A DNA stretch of 39,061 nucleotides. Origin: Rhodospirillaceae bacterium (GTDB lineage Bacteria > Pseudomonadota > Alphaproteobacteria > SMXQ01). Positions 29,643 to 35,697 of the stretch are shown here, piece after piece. Location of the stretch: assembly GCA_947474495.1 (NCBI GenBank), contig CANJIM010000030.1:1-39061 (forward strand), read 5' to 3'. How positions within the stretch are numbered: position 1 is the stretch's first letter; the number at the start of each line of letters is the position of its first letter. The position numbers and the translations under genes were made by a program. A model generated the notes under the pieces. It saw nothing but the letters and a program-made list of their open reading frames with translations, was not told the DNA's origin and did no database searches.

Positions 29643-29838
29643 ATGACCGAGACACTGTTCGGCTCGCTGAAGGTCGAACGGCTCCACGGCATGCGCTTCG
29701 GCACGCGGCGTCAGGCCAAGGACGAGGTGATGGACTGGATTACCTTACCTTCACAACCATCGGCGGCTGCATTCGACGCTGGGCTATACCAGCCCGATGG
29801 CTTTCGAGCAGAAATGGCTTGCCGGCTTGGCAGCATAG
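29643..29838 (+). pseudogene. IS3-family transposase (OrfB) C-terminal remnant, frameshifted
   Basis: The first part reads MTETLFGSLKVERLHGMRFG and continues to KDEVMDWIT, typical of the C-terminal end of the DDE integrase core in IS3-family OrfB. Near 29750 the frame slips within TTACCTTACCTTC. In the next frame the ending is recovered as HNHRRLHSTLGYTSPMAF followed by EQKWLAGLAA and a TAG at 29836-29838. Only about 65 codons remain, the catalytic Asp residues upstream are gone, and the frame is broken, so it is inactive. Its 5' edge is the 71-bp repeat, which suggests the rest was lost by recombination there. Confidence 0.85.
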
Positions 29839-29925
29839 TGAGCACGTCAAGGGAGACGTTGAACGAGGGCAAGGTCCCTCAAGCTAAACATTTCGCGGTT
29901 CATATCTCCATCTTGAGGACGTCCT

Positions 29926-30852
29926 ATGCAGGTGACGGTTATTATACCCACCTATAACAGGCATGATCGCGTGGCCCAAGCAATTGAGAGTGTGCTCACG
30001 CAGACTCATCAAGACTTTGAATTACTAGTGGTTGATGACGGCTCTAATGACCACACATCCGAAATAATAAATAGATATAAGGATAAAAGAATCCGAGCTT
30101 TTTACCACACCGCAAACTATGGCCAGAACGCTGCCTTAAATACAGGTGTTGTTAATGCGCGTGGAGAGCTAATTGCATTTAATGATTCGGATGACATGCT
30201 GGCGCCAAACTATATCGAACGGTTTTTATTAAAATTTAGAGAAGATTCTGAACTTAGCTGCGTCTATTCAAAAAGATATTTATTTAAGACACAAACAAAA
30301 GAACAAAAAATTGCAATGAATTTTTGGGCCGAAGGTTACATCTATGACATCGTTTTGGCTCAGGGCTTTATGTCCCACATGGGCACCCTAATGGTAAAAC
30401 GCGAGTGCTTCAAAAAAACGGGACTATTTGATATTTATTTTACGAATCATCAGGATGATGATTTTTGCTTCAATCTAGCCCGCCATTTTAAGGTGGGCCT
30501 TATTCCTGAGCCCTTAGCTGTTGAAATGAACTACGGTCTGGGCGACCGCGTCACAGATAACCGTGACAGTTATTGTTTAGGCTTCGAGCGATTAATAGAG
30601 AAGCACAAGAGCGATATTATAAAAGTATGTGGGCACAGCGGATACATTAATCATAAAATCAAAGCAGCCGAATTAAGAATTAGAAATAACAATCCAGACG
30701 AGGCTTACCGACATCTTAATGATTCTAAATACCTCATGAATAAATTTGGTGAAGTGCCAAGTAGACTCAATCGAATTATCCGAAATAAACCTGCTTCGCA
30801 GCGACGCATTGCGGCCTGTTATTCCCACTTGGCTGGGGCTAAAAAAGACTGA
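29926..30852 (+). CDS. family 2 glycosyltransferase, recently acquired
   Basis: The 308-residue protein is a GT-A fold family 2 glycosyltransferase. It starts MQVTVIIPTYNRHDRVAQAI, has the nucleotide-binding LLVVDDGSNDHT (D37, D38) and the metal-binding DSDD at 87-90, and a later NHQDDDFCFNLARH stretch in the acceptor region. It probably adds a sugar to a surface polysaccharide or lipid carrier; the sugar is unknown. GAGGA at 29915-29919 is a strong ribosome-binding site. Base use is sharply different from neighbours: AT-rich, with many AAA, ATA, TTA and AAT codons, which indicates recent transfer. It is the only gene here reading rightward from the tRNA and has no intact partner on its strand. 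Confidence 0.9.
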   Translation: MQVTVIIPTYNRHDRVAQAIESVLTQTHQDFELLVVDDGSNDHTSEIINRYKDKRIRAFYHTANYGQNAALNTGVVNARGELIAFNDSDDMLAPNYIERFLLKFREDSELSCVYSKRYLFKTQTKEQKIAMNFWAEGYIYDIVLAQGFMSHMGTLMVKRECFKKTGLFDIYFTNHQDDDFCFNLARHFKVGLIPEPLAVEMNYGLGDRVTDNRDSYCLGFERLIEKHKSDIIKVCGHSGYINHKIKAAELRIRNNNPDEAYRHLNDSKYLMNKFGEVPSRLNRIIRNKPASQRRIAACYSHLAGAKKD

Positions 30853-30914
30853 GATGCAGATTTTATAGCGACCATCCGTAAATACTTAGGCTGAAAAGCA
30901 GCCTTAAACCCCGC

Positions 30915-31085
30915 TTAATGCAAACCGATGATGCCGATGCCGCCGATCACCGACGGCCAGAGGTTGACAGCGGCCAGCTCGCCGAGGCTGCGCGGCTGCA
31001 GCAAGCGCGCCATCAGGACGCCGCTACTAATATTAGATGCCTGTATCAGCGCCGTCGCCGTCAAGGACGAGACGATGTCTTTCAT
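30915..31085 (-). pseudogene. truncated polysaccharide flippase (Wzx-like) fragment
   Basis: The 56-residue frame reads MKDIVSSLTATALIQASNIS, then SGVLMARLLQPRSLGELAAV and NLWPSVIGGIG, then stops. This matches the first two membrane helices of polysaccharide export flippases, which normally have 12-14 helices and over 400 residues. Its ATG overlaps the galE stop by four bases (ATGA), so it was the next gene of a galE operon before the remainder was lost. It is too short to work. The nearby glycosyltransferase fits a former surface-polysaccharide locus. Confidence 0.65.
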
Positions 31086-32095
31086 ACGCCAGCGCTGTCT
31101 CGGCCGACGCCGCGCGGCGCAAAATGCATTTGATGCCAGCGCCAAGCATCAGCGATCTGCGTCTCGAGCGCGGCTCGTTGTGGCTTCCAGCCGAGCGTCG
31201 CCTTGGCCTGCGTCGAGTCCGCCACCAGCGATGGCGGATCGCCGGTGCGGCGGTCCGCAGGGCGGACGGCGAAGTCGCGGCCCGTCACCGCTTTGGCTGT
31301 GGCGATCACCTCGCGCACCGAAAAGCCGTTGCCGTTGCCAAGATTAAAAAAACGCGTGCTGCCGCCATCGATCAAGCGGCGCAGCGCCAGCACATGAGCC
31401 TCGGCCAAGTCGGCGACATGGATGTAATCGCGTAGGCAGGTGCCGTCAGGCGTCGGGTAATCTTCGCCGAACACCGCGATGTCGGGCCGGCGGCCGGCGG
31501 CAGCGTCGAGCACCAGCGGAATCAGGTGACTTTCCGGCATATGGTCTTCGCCGATCTCGGCAGCTGCGTCAGCGCCTGCGGCGTTAAAATAACGCAACGC
31601 CGTGGCGCGCAAGCCGTAAGCTGTAGAAAAGTCCGTGAGGATGCGTTCGACGGCTAGTTTGCTTTGGCCGTAGGCATTGATCGGCGTTTGAGTCTGGTCT
31701 TCGACGATTGGCACGTGCGCCGGAATGCCGAAAATCGCAGCCGACGAGGAGAAGACGAAATTCTCGACGGCGGCGGCATGCAGCGCTTCGAGCAAGGTCA
31801 GCGAACCGGCCACATTGACGCGCCAGTAGCGCGCCGGATCGCCCATCGATTCGGCGACTTGCGACAAGGCAGCAAAATGCAAGCCGGCCAAAGGTTTATG
31901 CTTCGCGATCACCGAATCGAGGCGCGCGCGGTCGAGCACGTCGCCTTCCTCGAGCGGGCCCCATTTTACCGCCCAGCGATGGCCGGTGCTAAGGTTGTCG
32001 TAAACGATCGGTAGAAAGCCAGCCGCCGCCAGGGCCTTGCAACAATGGCTGCCGACATAACCGGCGCCGCCCGTGACGAGGACCGGAATGCTCAT
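31082..32095 (-). CDS. galE: UDP-glucose 4-epimerase
   Basis: GalE interconverts UDP-glucose and UDP-galactose, supplying galactose for surface polysaccharide. The 337-residue extended short-chain dehydrogenase has the NAD-binding VTGGAGYVGSH at 7-17, the catalytic serine in FVFSSSAAIFG near 117-118 and the YxxxK pair Y142/K146 in NAYGQSKLAVE. Blocks LRYFNAAGAD and DGTCLRDYIHVADLAEAH are typical of GalE. The start at 32095 has an AAGGAAAAGGG ribosome-binding stretch; the open frame upstream overlaps another remnant. Base composition is like the core, unlike the AT-rich glycosyltransferase nearby. It overlaps the truncated flippase gene at its 3' end. Related epimerases acting on other UDP-sugars cannot be excluded. 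Confidence 0.9.
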   Translation of the reverse strand: MSIPVLVTGGAGYVGSHCCKALAAAGFLPIVYDNLSTGHRWAVKWGPLEEGDVLDRARLDSVIAKHKPLAGLHFAALSQVAESMGDPARYWRVNVAGSLTLLEALHAAAVENFVFSSSAAIFGIPAHVPIVEDQTQTPINAYGQSKLAVERILTDFSTAYGLRATALRYFNAAGADAAAEIGEDHMPESHLIPLVLDAAAGRRPDIAVFGEDYPTPDGTCLRDYIHVADLAEAHVLALRRLIDGGSTRFFNLGNGNGFSVREVIATAKAVTGRDFAVRPADRRTGDPPSLVADSTQAKATLGWKPQRAALETQIADAWRWHQMHFAPRGVGRDSAGV

Positions 32096-32106
32096 CGCCC
32101 TTTTCC

Positions 32107-32499
32107 TTAGGCCTTTTGGCAGAAGATGCCGAGCGACCAATAGTTCTCGCCTTGCGCAGCGCTGCAGTCATCGTCGAAAAATTTCTGCTGCTGTGTACGC
32201 CGGTTGTACAGCAGATTGTAGATACAATAGCCGAGCGTCGATTTGTAACGCATGTAAAAGCTCAGATTAGCCGGCGCGAAACTCAAAAATGACCCGCGCG
32301 TGATGATATTCAGGCCGTTTTCCTGCGTCATACCGGTAAGCGTTTCACGCAGCTAGCCCTTGCTGACATAGCCGTCGTCCTGGACCATGCTGATCTCGTC
32401 AAACGCCGGGATGTGGCGGCCAGCAGAGCAGGCCCTGCGATAAGGCCAAAAACCGTCGAACAGAGGACAAAACGCGTCCCAAACTGATGCGTCATAACT
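32107..32499 (-). pseudogene. unrecognised gene remnant with an in-frame TAG
   Basis: Reading the minus strand from 32499 gives SYDASVWDAFCPLFDGFWPY, then RRACSAGRHIPAFDEISMVQ, then DDGYVSKG, a TAG at 32355-32353, and the same frame continues LRETLTGMTQENGLNIITRG through a YMRYKSTLGYCIYNLLYN block to YWSLGIFCQKA and a TAA. The protein-like character on both sides of the TAG indicates one former coding region. The 5' end is cut off next to the 96-bp repeat at 32524. The portion after ATG 32331 could still be made as 74 residues. I do not recognise the family; the C-terminal end of a SAM-dependent methyltransferase or another polysaccharide enzyme are guesses only. Confidence 0.5.
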
Positions 32500-32523
32500 T
32501 CACTATTTACACGAGGTTAAGTC

Positions 32524-32619
32524 TGCGTCGTCAGATCACTTGAGACAGATGTGGTCGTGATTTAACCAAACGTCGGCCTCAGCTTGGGGGTGATATAATC
32601 TGCCCCCATCGAGTGGCCC
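32524..32619 (-). repeat. 96-bp repeat, copy A (contains an IS3-type terminal inverted repeat)
   Basis: It matches 34273-34368 in the same orientation at about 83 of 96 bases, with no gaps. The shared segment runs from TGCGTCGTCAGA through TGATATAATCTGCCCCC to GTGGCCC. Its inner part (from 32591) is one end of the small element at 32591-32750; its outer 67 bp lie outside that element. Both copies sit next to truncated genes. Confidence 0.9.
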
Positions 32620-32687
32620 TGCGCCAGCACGATCTCTGCCTCGCGCAGCTTACCGATAATCTCCTCAGGCCCGTGTCTCTTGCCCAT
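32562..32687 (-). pseudogene. IS3-type OrfA N-terminal fragment
   Basis: The frame starts MGKRHGPEEIIGKLREAEIV followed by LAQGHSMGADYI and ends after 41 codons. The first 24 residues match the start of the helix-turn-helix OrfA protein of IS3-family elements; the remainder is read through the right terminal repeat and beyond. AAGGAGAA lies just upstream. OrfA normally has about 90-100 residues, so this is a deletion product. Confidence 0.75.
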
Positions 32688-32750
32688 TTCTCTTCTCCTT
32701 CAGGGTCCACACTAAAATAGTCGATGGACCACTCTGAAGGGGGCAGATCA
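32591..32750 (-). mobile_element. internally deleted IS3-family element (MITE-like, 160 bp)
   Basis: GGGGGCAGATCA at 32739-32750 is the left end, and TAATCTGCCCCC at 32596-32607 (within TGATATAATCTGCCCCC) is the right end. Read inward, the two ends stay similar for about 25 bases (CTGCCCCCTTCAGAGTGGTCC against CTGCCCCCATCGAGTGGCCC). Between them are only the orfA start and its ribosome-binding site; the rest of orfA and all of orfB are gone. It lies 25 bp beyond the MFS gene stop. With both ends present it could be mobilised by a related transposase elsewhere, but none is intact here. Confidence 0.75.
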
Positions 32751-32775
32751 CCCGTTCCGAGAGGGGCGGGCCGCG

Positions 32776-34026
32776 TCACTCCGGTTTCTCGATGCGCCGG
32801 ATGTCCGGAAACTTCCAAATCCAGATGGCGACGATGGCCAGCACGGCGATGCCGCCGAACAGCGCCGAGCCGACCGCGCCGAGCCACACGGCGACCAGGC
32901 CCGACTCGAACTGGCCAAGCTGGCTGCCGACATTGACGGAGAGGCCATTCACCGCCGCCAGACGCCCGCGCATGTCGTCGGGCGTGCGCAACTGGATGAT
33001 CGTCTGGCGCAGCACTTGGCTCAGCATGTCGCCGGCGCCGAGCGTCAGCATGCAGGCGAACGACAGGGCGACGTTTTCGGACAAGGCGAAGACAACGGTG
33101 GATAGCCCATAGACGGCGACGCCGAGGAAAAACTTGCGGCCGGCGCCCGTCGTCACTGGCCAGCGCGCCAGCACCACGGCCATGAGCAAGGCGCCGACGG
33201 CCGGCGCAGAGCGCAGCAGCCCGAAGCCCCAGGGGCCGATCTCGAGCACGTCTTTGGCGAAAATCGGCAGCAGCGCCGCGACGCCGCCGAAGAACACCCC
33301 CATCAAGTCGAGCGACATCAGGCCTAGCATCACCGGATTGTCGCGGATCAGCTTGAATCCGGCGAAGACCGTGCCCCAATTGGCCTCGCGCTTAGCGCTT
33401 CCGCCGAAGCGCGGCGTCGGCAGCAGATAGCTCGCCGTCGCGGCGAGCGCGAGCAAGACGAAGCATGCGGCGTAGCCCGCCGTTCCGTTCGCCATGATGA
33501 TCAGCCCGCCGAGCGAGGGGCCGAGCAATTGCGACAGCTTCAAAGCCGAGGTGGAGAAGGCCACGGCCCGGCCGAAGACTTCGTGGCCGACCAGACTCGG
33601 CAGGATCGCTTGCAGGGCCGGTCCGGAGAAGGTGCGGCCCACCGCACCGACGAACAGCAAGAGGTAGAACGCGACGAGCGGCGGCGAGTCCGCCAGGCTC
33701 ACGGCGATGAATCCGATCGGCACGGCCGCCTCGACCGTGAAGCAGATGCGCAGCACCCGTCGGCGGTCGAAGCGATCGGCCACCTGCCCGGCGAACAGCA
33801 GCAACAGCAGCGGCGGCAGGAATTGCACCAGGCCGATCAGGCCGAGATGGAAGGCGCTGCCGGTCATCTCGTAGACCTGCCAGCCGACGACCACGCCCAG
33901 CATGTTGTACGACATGTTCCATGCGAAACGCATGGTGAAGAACAGCGCGAATGCGCGTTCGCGAAATAGCGCGTAGGACGAAGCCTTCGCTGCGGGCGGC
34001 GCTTCGGCGCTACCGGGGACGGTCAT
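32776..34026 (-). CDS. MFS transporter of the EntS/MFS_3 type
   Basis: The 416-residue protein has about twelve membrane helices in two six-helix halves. The loop 2-3 signature of the major facilitator family is GQVADRFDRRRVL near residue 80, with a PRFGGSAKREANW linker at mid-protein. The closest group by pattern is the EntS-like drug and siderophore exporters, but the substrate is unknown and no siderophore genes are nearby. Upstream are a strong stem-loop and the remnant of an oxygenase-like gene on the same strand, so it may have been cotranscribed with a catabolic gene. The deleted IS3-type element lies just beyond its stop. Confidence 0.85.
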   Translation of the reverse strand: MTVPGSAEAPPAAKASSYALFRERAFALFFTMRFAWNMSYNMLGVVVGWQVYEMTGSAFHLGLIGLVQFLPPLLLLLFAGQVADRFDRRRVLRICFTVEAAVPIGFIAVSLADSPPLVAFYLLLFVGAVGRTFSGPALQAILPSLVGHEVFGRAVAFSTSALKLSQLLGPSLGGLIIMANGTAGYAACFVLLALAATASYLLPTPRFGGSAKREANWGTVFAGFKLIRDNPVMLGLMSLDLMGVFFGGVAALLPIFAKDVLEIGPWGFGLLRSAPAVGALLMAVVLARWPVTTGAGRKFFLGVAVYGLSTVVFALSENVALSFACMLTLGAGDMLSQVLRQTIIQLRTPDDMRGRLAAVNGLSVNVGSQLGQFESGLVAVWLGAVGSALFGGIAVLAIVAIWIWKFPDIRRIEKPE

Positions 34027-34049
34027 GGGTGCCGCCTAGGATGGGAGAT

Positions 34050-34076
34050 GCGACGGCGACGTCGCGTCGCCGTCGC
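34050..34076 (-). other. 12-bp perfect stem-loop upstream of the MFS gene
   Basis: GCGACGGCGACG (34050-34061) and CGTCGCCGTCGC (34065-34076) are perfect inverted repeats around TCG. It lies between the oxygenase-like remnant stop and the MFS start, ending 24 nt before the ATG. No T-run follows in the minus direction, so it is either a poor terminator of the former upstream gene or a structured leader. Confidence 0.6.
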
Positions 34077-34089
34077 GATACCAAGCCGG

Positions 34090-34264
34090 CTATTCGGCGG
34101 CGTTGCGGAATAGATCCATACGTTCGTTGATATAGACCCATACGTTCGTTGATGACGTCGATGGCGATGATCTTGTTCTTCGCCGGGTCGCGGATCACGC
34201 CCATCGGGTCGCCGCCCTTCTGGACGATCTCGATTTGCTCCTTAACCAGCTTGCGCAGCATCAC
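34090..34264 (-). pseudogene. C-terminal remnant of an oxygenase-like gene with a 22-bp duplication
   Basis: From 34264 the minus strand reads MMLRKLVKEQIEIVQKGGDP, then MGVIRDPAKNKIIAIDVINE. In the original frame the end would be NERMDLFRNAAE with a TAG at 34092-34090. A direct duplication of CCATACGTTCGTTGAT (34116-34131 and 34138-34153, period 22 bp) shifts the frame, so the product now runs on as RMGLYQRTYGS. The first residues resemble the C-terminal end of Rieske-type ring-hydroxylating oxygenase large subunits, but the match is weak. The 5' part is missing and the break lies beside the 96-bp repeat. Confidence 0.55.
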
Positions 34265-34272
34265 GATACCTG

Positions 34273-34368
34273 TGCGTCGTCAGAACATTTGGGACAGATG
34301 CGGGCGTGATTTAACGGAGAGTCGGCCTCATCTTGGGGGTGATATAATCTGCCCCCATTAGGTGGCCC
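34273..34368 (-). repeat. 96-bp repeat, copy B
   Basis: Second copy of the segment at 32524-32619, with 13 differences and no gaps. It carries the same TGATATAATCTGCCCCC end and about 10 bases further inward, but no partner end lies nearby, so it is a solo element end. Its outer edge at 34273 abuts the truncated oxygenase-like remnant. The stretch 34369-34444 beyond it holds no gene. Confidence 0.9.
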
Positions 34369-34444
34369 AGCTTGCATTTTAGTCCGTTGTGTCCTGCTTG
34401 CCAATCGCGGGGCTGGAGGTGGGGCGTAGCTGACCCCGTGCACT

Positions 34445-34515
34445 GGCCGGCTTTTACTCCGCCGCAGCCGTAAACCGCCGCCGCTTCAGTGGCCTACTTT
34501 GTCAGCGCCGTAAAC
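34445..34515 (+). repeat. 71-bp direct repeat, right copy
   Basis: Right-hand copy of 29572-29642, starting GGCCGGCTTTTACTCC. It is followed by about 100 nt without a gene before the VOC gene stop at 34616. Together with copy B, the 350 nt from 34265 to 34615 is entirely mobile-element debris and non-coding DNA. Confidence 0.9.
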
Positions 34516-34615
34516 TCGCCGTAAAGCTTTTGCTCACCTGCCGGTGCTTACTTAACCGGGTGATCCCTTAAAGGGGCAGGCCAACTCCCATTCAACTCAG
34601 AAATGGATCGTATGT

Positions 34616-34996
34616 TTACGATCCGTCCGGATTAGCCAGCGGTTCCATCAGCTCTATGCGGTTGCCGAAGGGATCGTGGACGAAAGCGTGGGCGTAATCC
34701 TCTAGCGGCGAAGCCTTGCGCACATGGACCCCGACTTTCGTAAAGTGATCGCACAGATTATCGAGATCATCGACGACGAACGCCGGATGCGCGCGCAAGG
34801 CAGGTCGGAAATCCGGATCGGTCGCCAGCGTTACCTTGAGAGTCCCCGATTCGAACCAGCAACCGCCGCGTTCCGCCAGGTGCTTCGGCTTGACCACCTC
34901 GGGAATGCCGAGGATGCCGCTATAGAAGGCGCGTGCTTGCGCTTCACCACCGGCTGGCATGGCGAGTGCGATATGTTCGATAGCCTTGATCCTCAT
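34616..34996 (-). CDS. VOC-superfamily (glyoxalase/dioxygenase-fold) protein
   Basis: The 126-residue protein has the paired beta-alpha-beta-beta-beta modules of the vicinal oxygen chelate fold: MRIKAIEHIALAMPAGGEAQ, ARAFYSGILGIPE, RGGCWFESGTLKVTLA, HPAFVVDDLDNLCDHF and FVHDPFGNRIELMEP. Metal-ligand candidates are H8 near the start and the Glu in NRIELMEP. The family includes glyoxalases, antibiotic-binding proteins and ring-cleaving dioxygenases; the substrate is not identifiable. I chose the ATG at 34996, preceded by GGGAG; a GTG at 35008 is also in frame. Base use is core-like, so it probably belongs to the resident metabolism region. Confidence 0.82.
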   Translation of the reverse strand: MRIKAIEHIALAMPAGGEAQARAFYSGILGIPEVVKPKHLAERGGCWFESGTLKVTLATDPDFRPALRAHPAFVVDDLDNLCDHFTKVGVHVRKASPLEDYAHAFVHDPFGNRIELMEPLANPDGS

Positions 34997-35068
34997 GTCA
35001 TCTCCCACATTGGCAAATTTCCGCCAGGTAAAAATACCGAGCGCCCTTTGTCAGGACTCGATGAATGT

Positions 35069-35503
35069 CTAGGCATCGCGTTGCATCACTACCTTACCGT
35101 CAAGCTCCTCAATGAGATCGACGCGGATCAGCACGCCGACTCCTTTTTTATCCGGATCGCGCTTCTGTTCGTTGGGATGCGCCAGCTCATAGGCGCGATC
35201 ACGTTTGGCGCCATCGTCGGTGATCTGCGCCGTACCGTGAAAGCGCAGCGCCCCAGCACGCCAAGGCATCTCTGGAATGCGATGCGGATTGCGATAATAG
35301 ACCACCACATGCGGGTTTTCTGTTATGCGGGAAAAGCTGGTGCGGTAGCTCCGCTCCCAATAGCTCAAATGCTCGTCATCGAACACTGCGACGCTGCCCT
35401 TGGGGCTAATCTGCGGCCGGCCATCGGCCGATACGCTTGCCACCAGGCACGGGACTTCATCCGCCAAGGCGCTGGCAATCAGCCGGCGCATCAGATCGGT
35501 CAT
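35069..35503 (-). CDS. pyridoxamine-5'-phosphate-oxidase-like (PPOX) flavin-fold protein
   Basis: The 144-residue protein has the split-barrel flavin-binding pattern: a helical start (MTDLMRRLIASALADEVPCL), then VASVSADGRPQISPKGSVAV, the YWERSYRTSFSRITENPHVV block and LRFHGTAQI. Such proteins bind FMN, F420 or haem; which one cannot be told. The ATG at 35503 has no clear ribosome-binding site. A GTG at 35512 lies 8 nt after AGGA and may be the real start. It is divergent from the solute-binding protein gene across a 190-nt AT-rich gap with a dyad, so the two may be co-regulated. Confidence 0.78.
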   Translation of the reverse strand: MTDLMRRLIASALADEVPCLVASVSADGRPQISPKGSVAVFDDEHLSYWERSYRTSFSRITENPHVVVYYRNPHRIPEMPWRAGALRFHGTAQITDDGAKRDRAYELAHPNEQKRDPDKKGVGVLIRVDLIEELDGKVVMQRDA

Positions 35504-35639
35504 TTTGATCACGCGAAACGTCCTCTCATTGGGTGGCACGGGTGGCGCGCAATAGCCACTGCGGAAAAGCTATTATACCTAACAACGACTTGCTAAATTC
35601 GAAAAATATTTCTACTGCTTAACGTGCTAGCCGCGCAGA

Positions 35640-35654
35640 TGGTAGTCTCTACCA
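35640..35654. promoter_or_regulatory. perfect dyad, possible operator, in the divergent gap
   Basis: TGGTAG and CTACCA are separated by TCT, giving a 15-bp near-palindrome. It lies 44 nt before the solute-binding protein start and 137-150 nt before the divergent PPOX gene. Its form is that of a dimeric regulator site. No regulator gene lies in the window. GAGG at 35686-35689 is the ribosome-binding site for the rightward gene. Confidence 0.4.
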
Positions 35655-35697
35655 CCAAATAAGCTGGAAACGCAGTTTTTTCGTAGAGGTTGGCTTC

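Noticed and set aside
32579-33379. 266-codon minus-strand open frame inside the MFS gene
   Set aside because: It is an Arg-rich alternative frame of the membrane transporter and runs through the IS-derived element.
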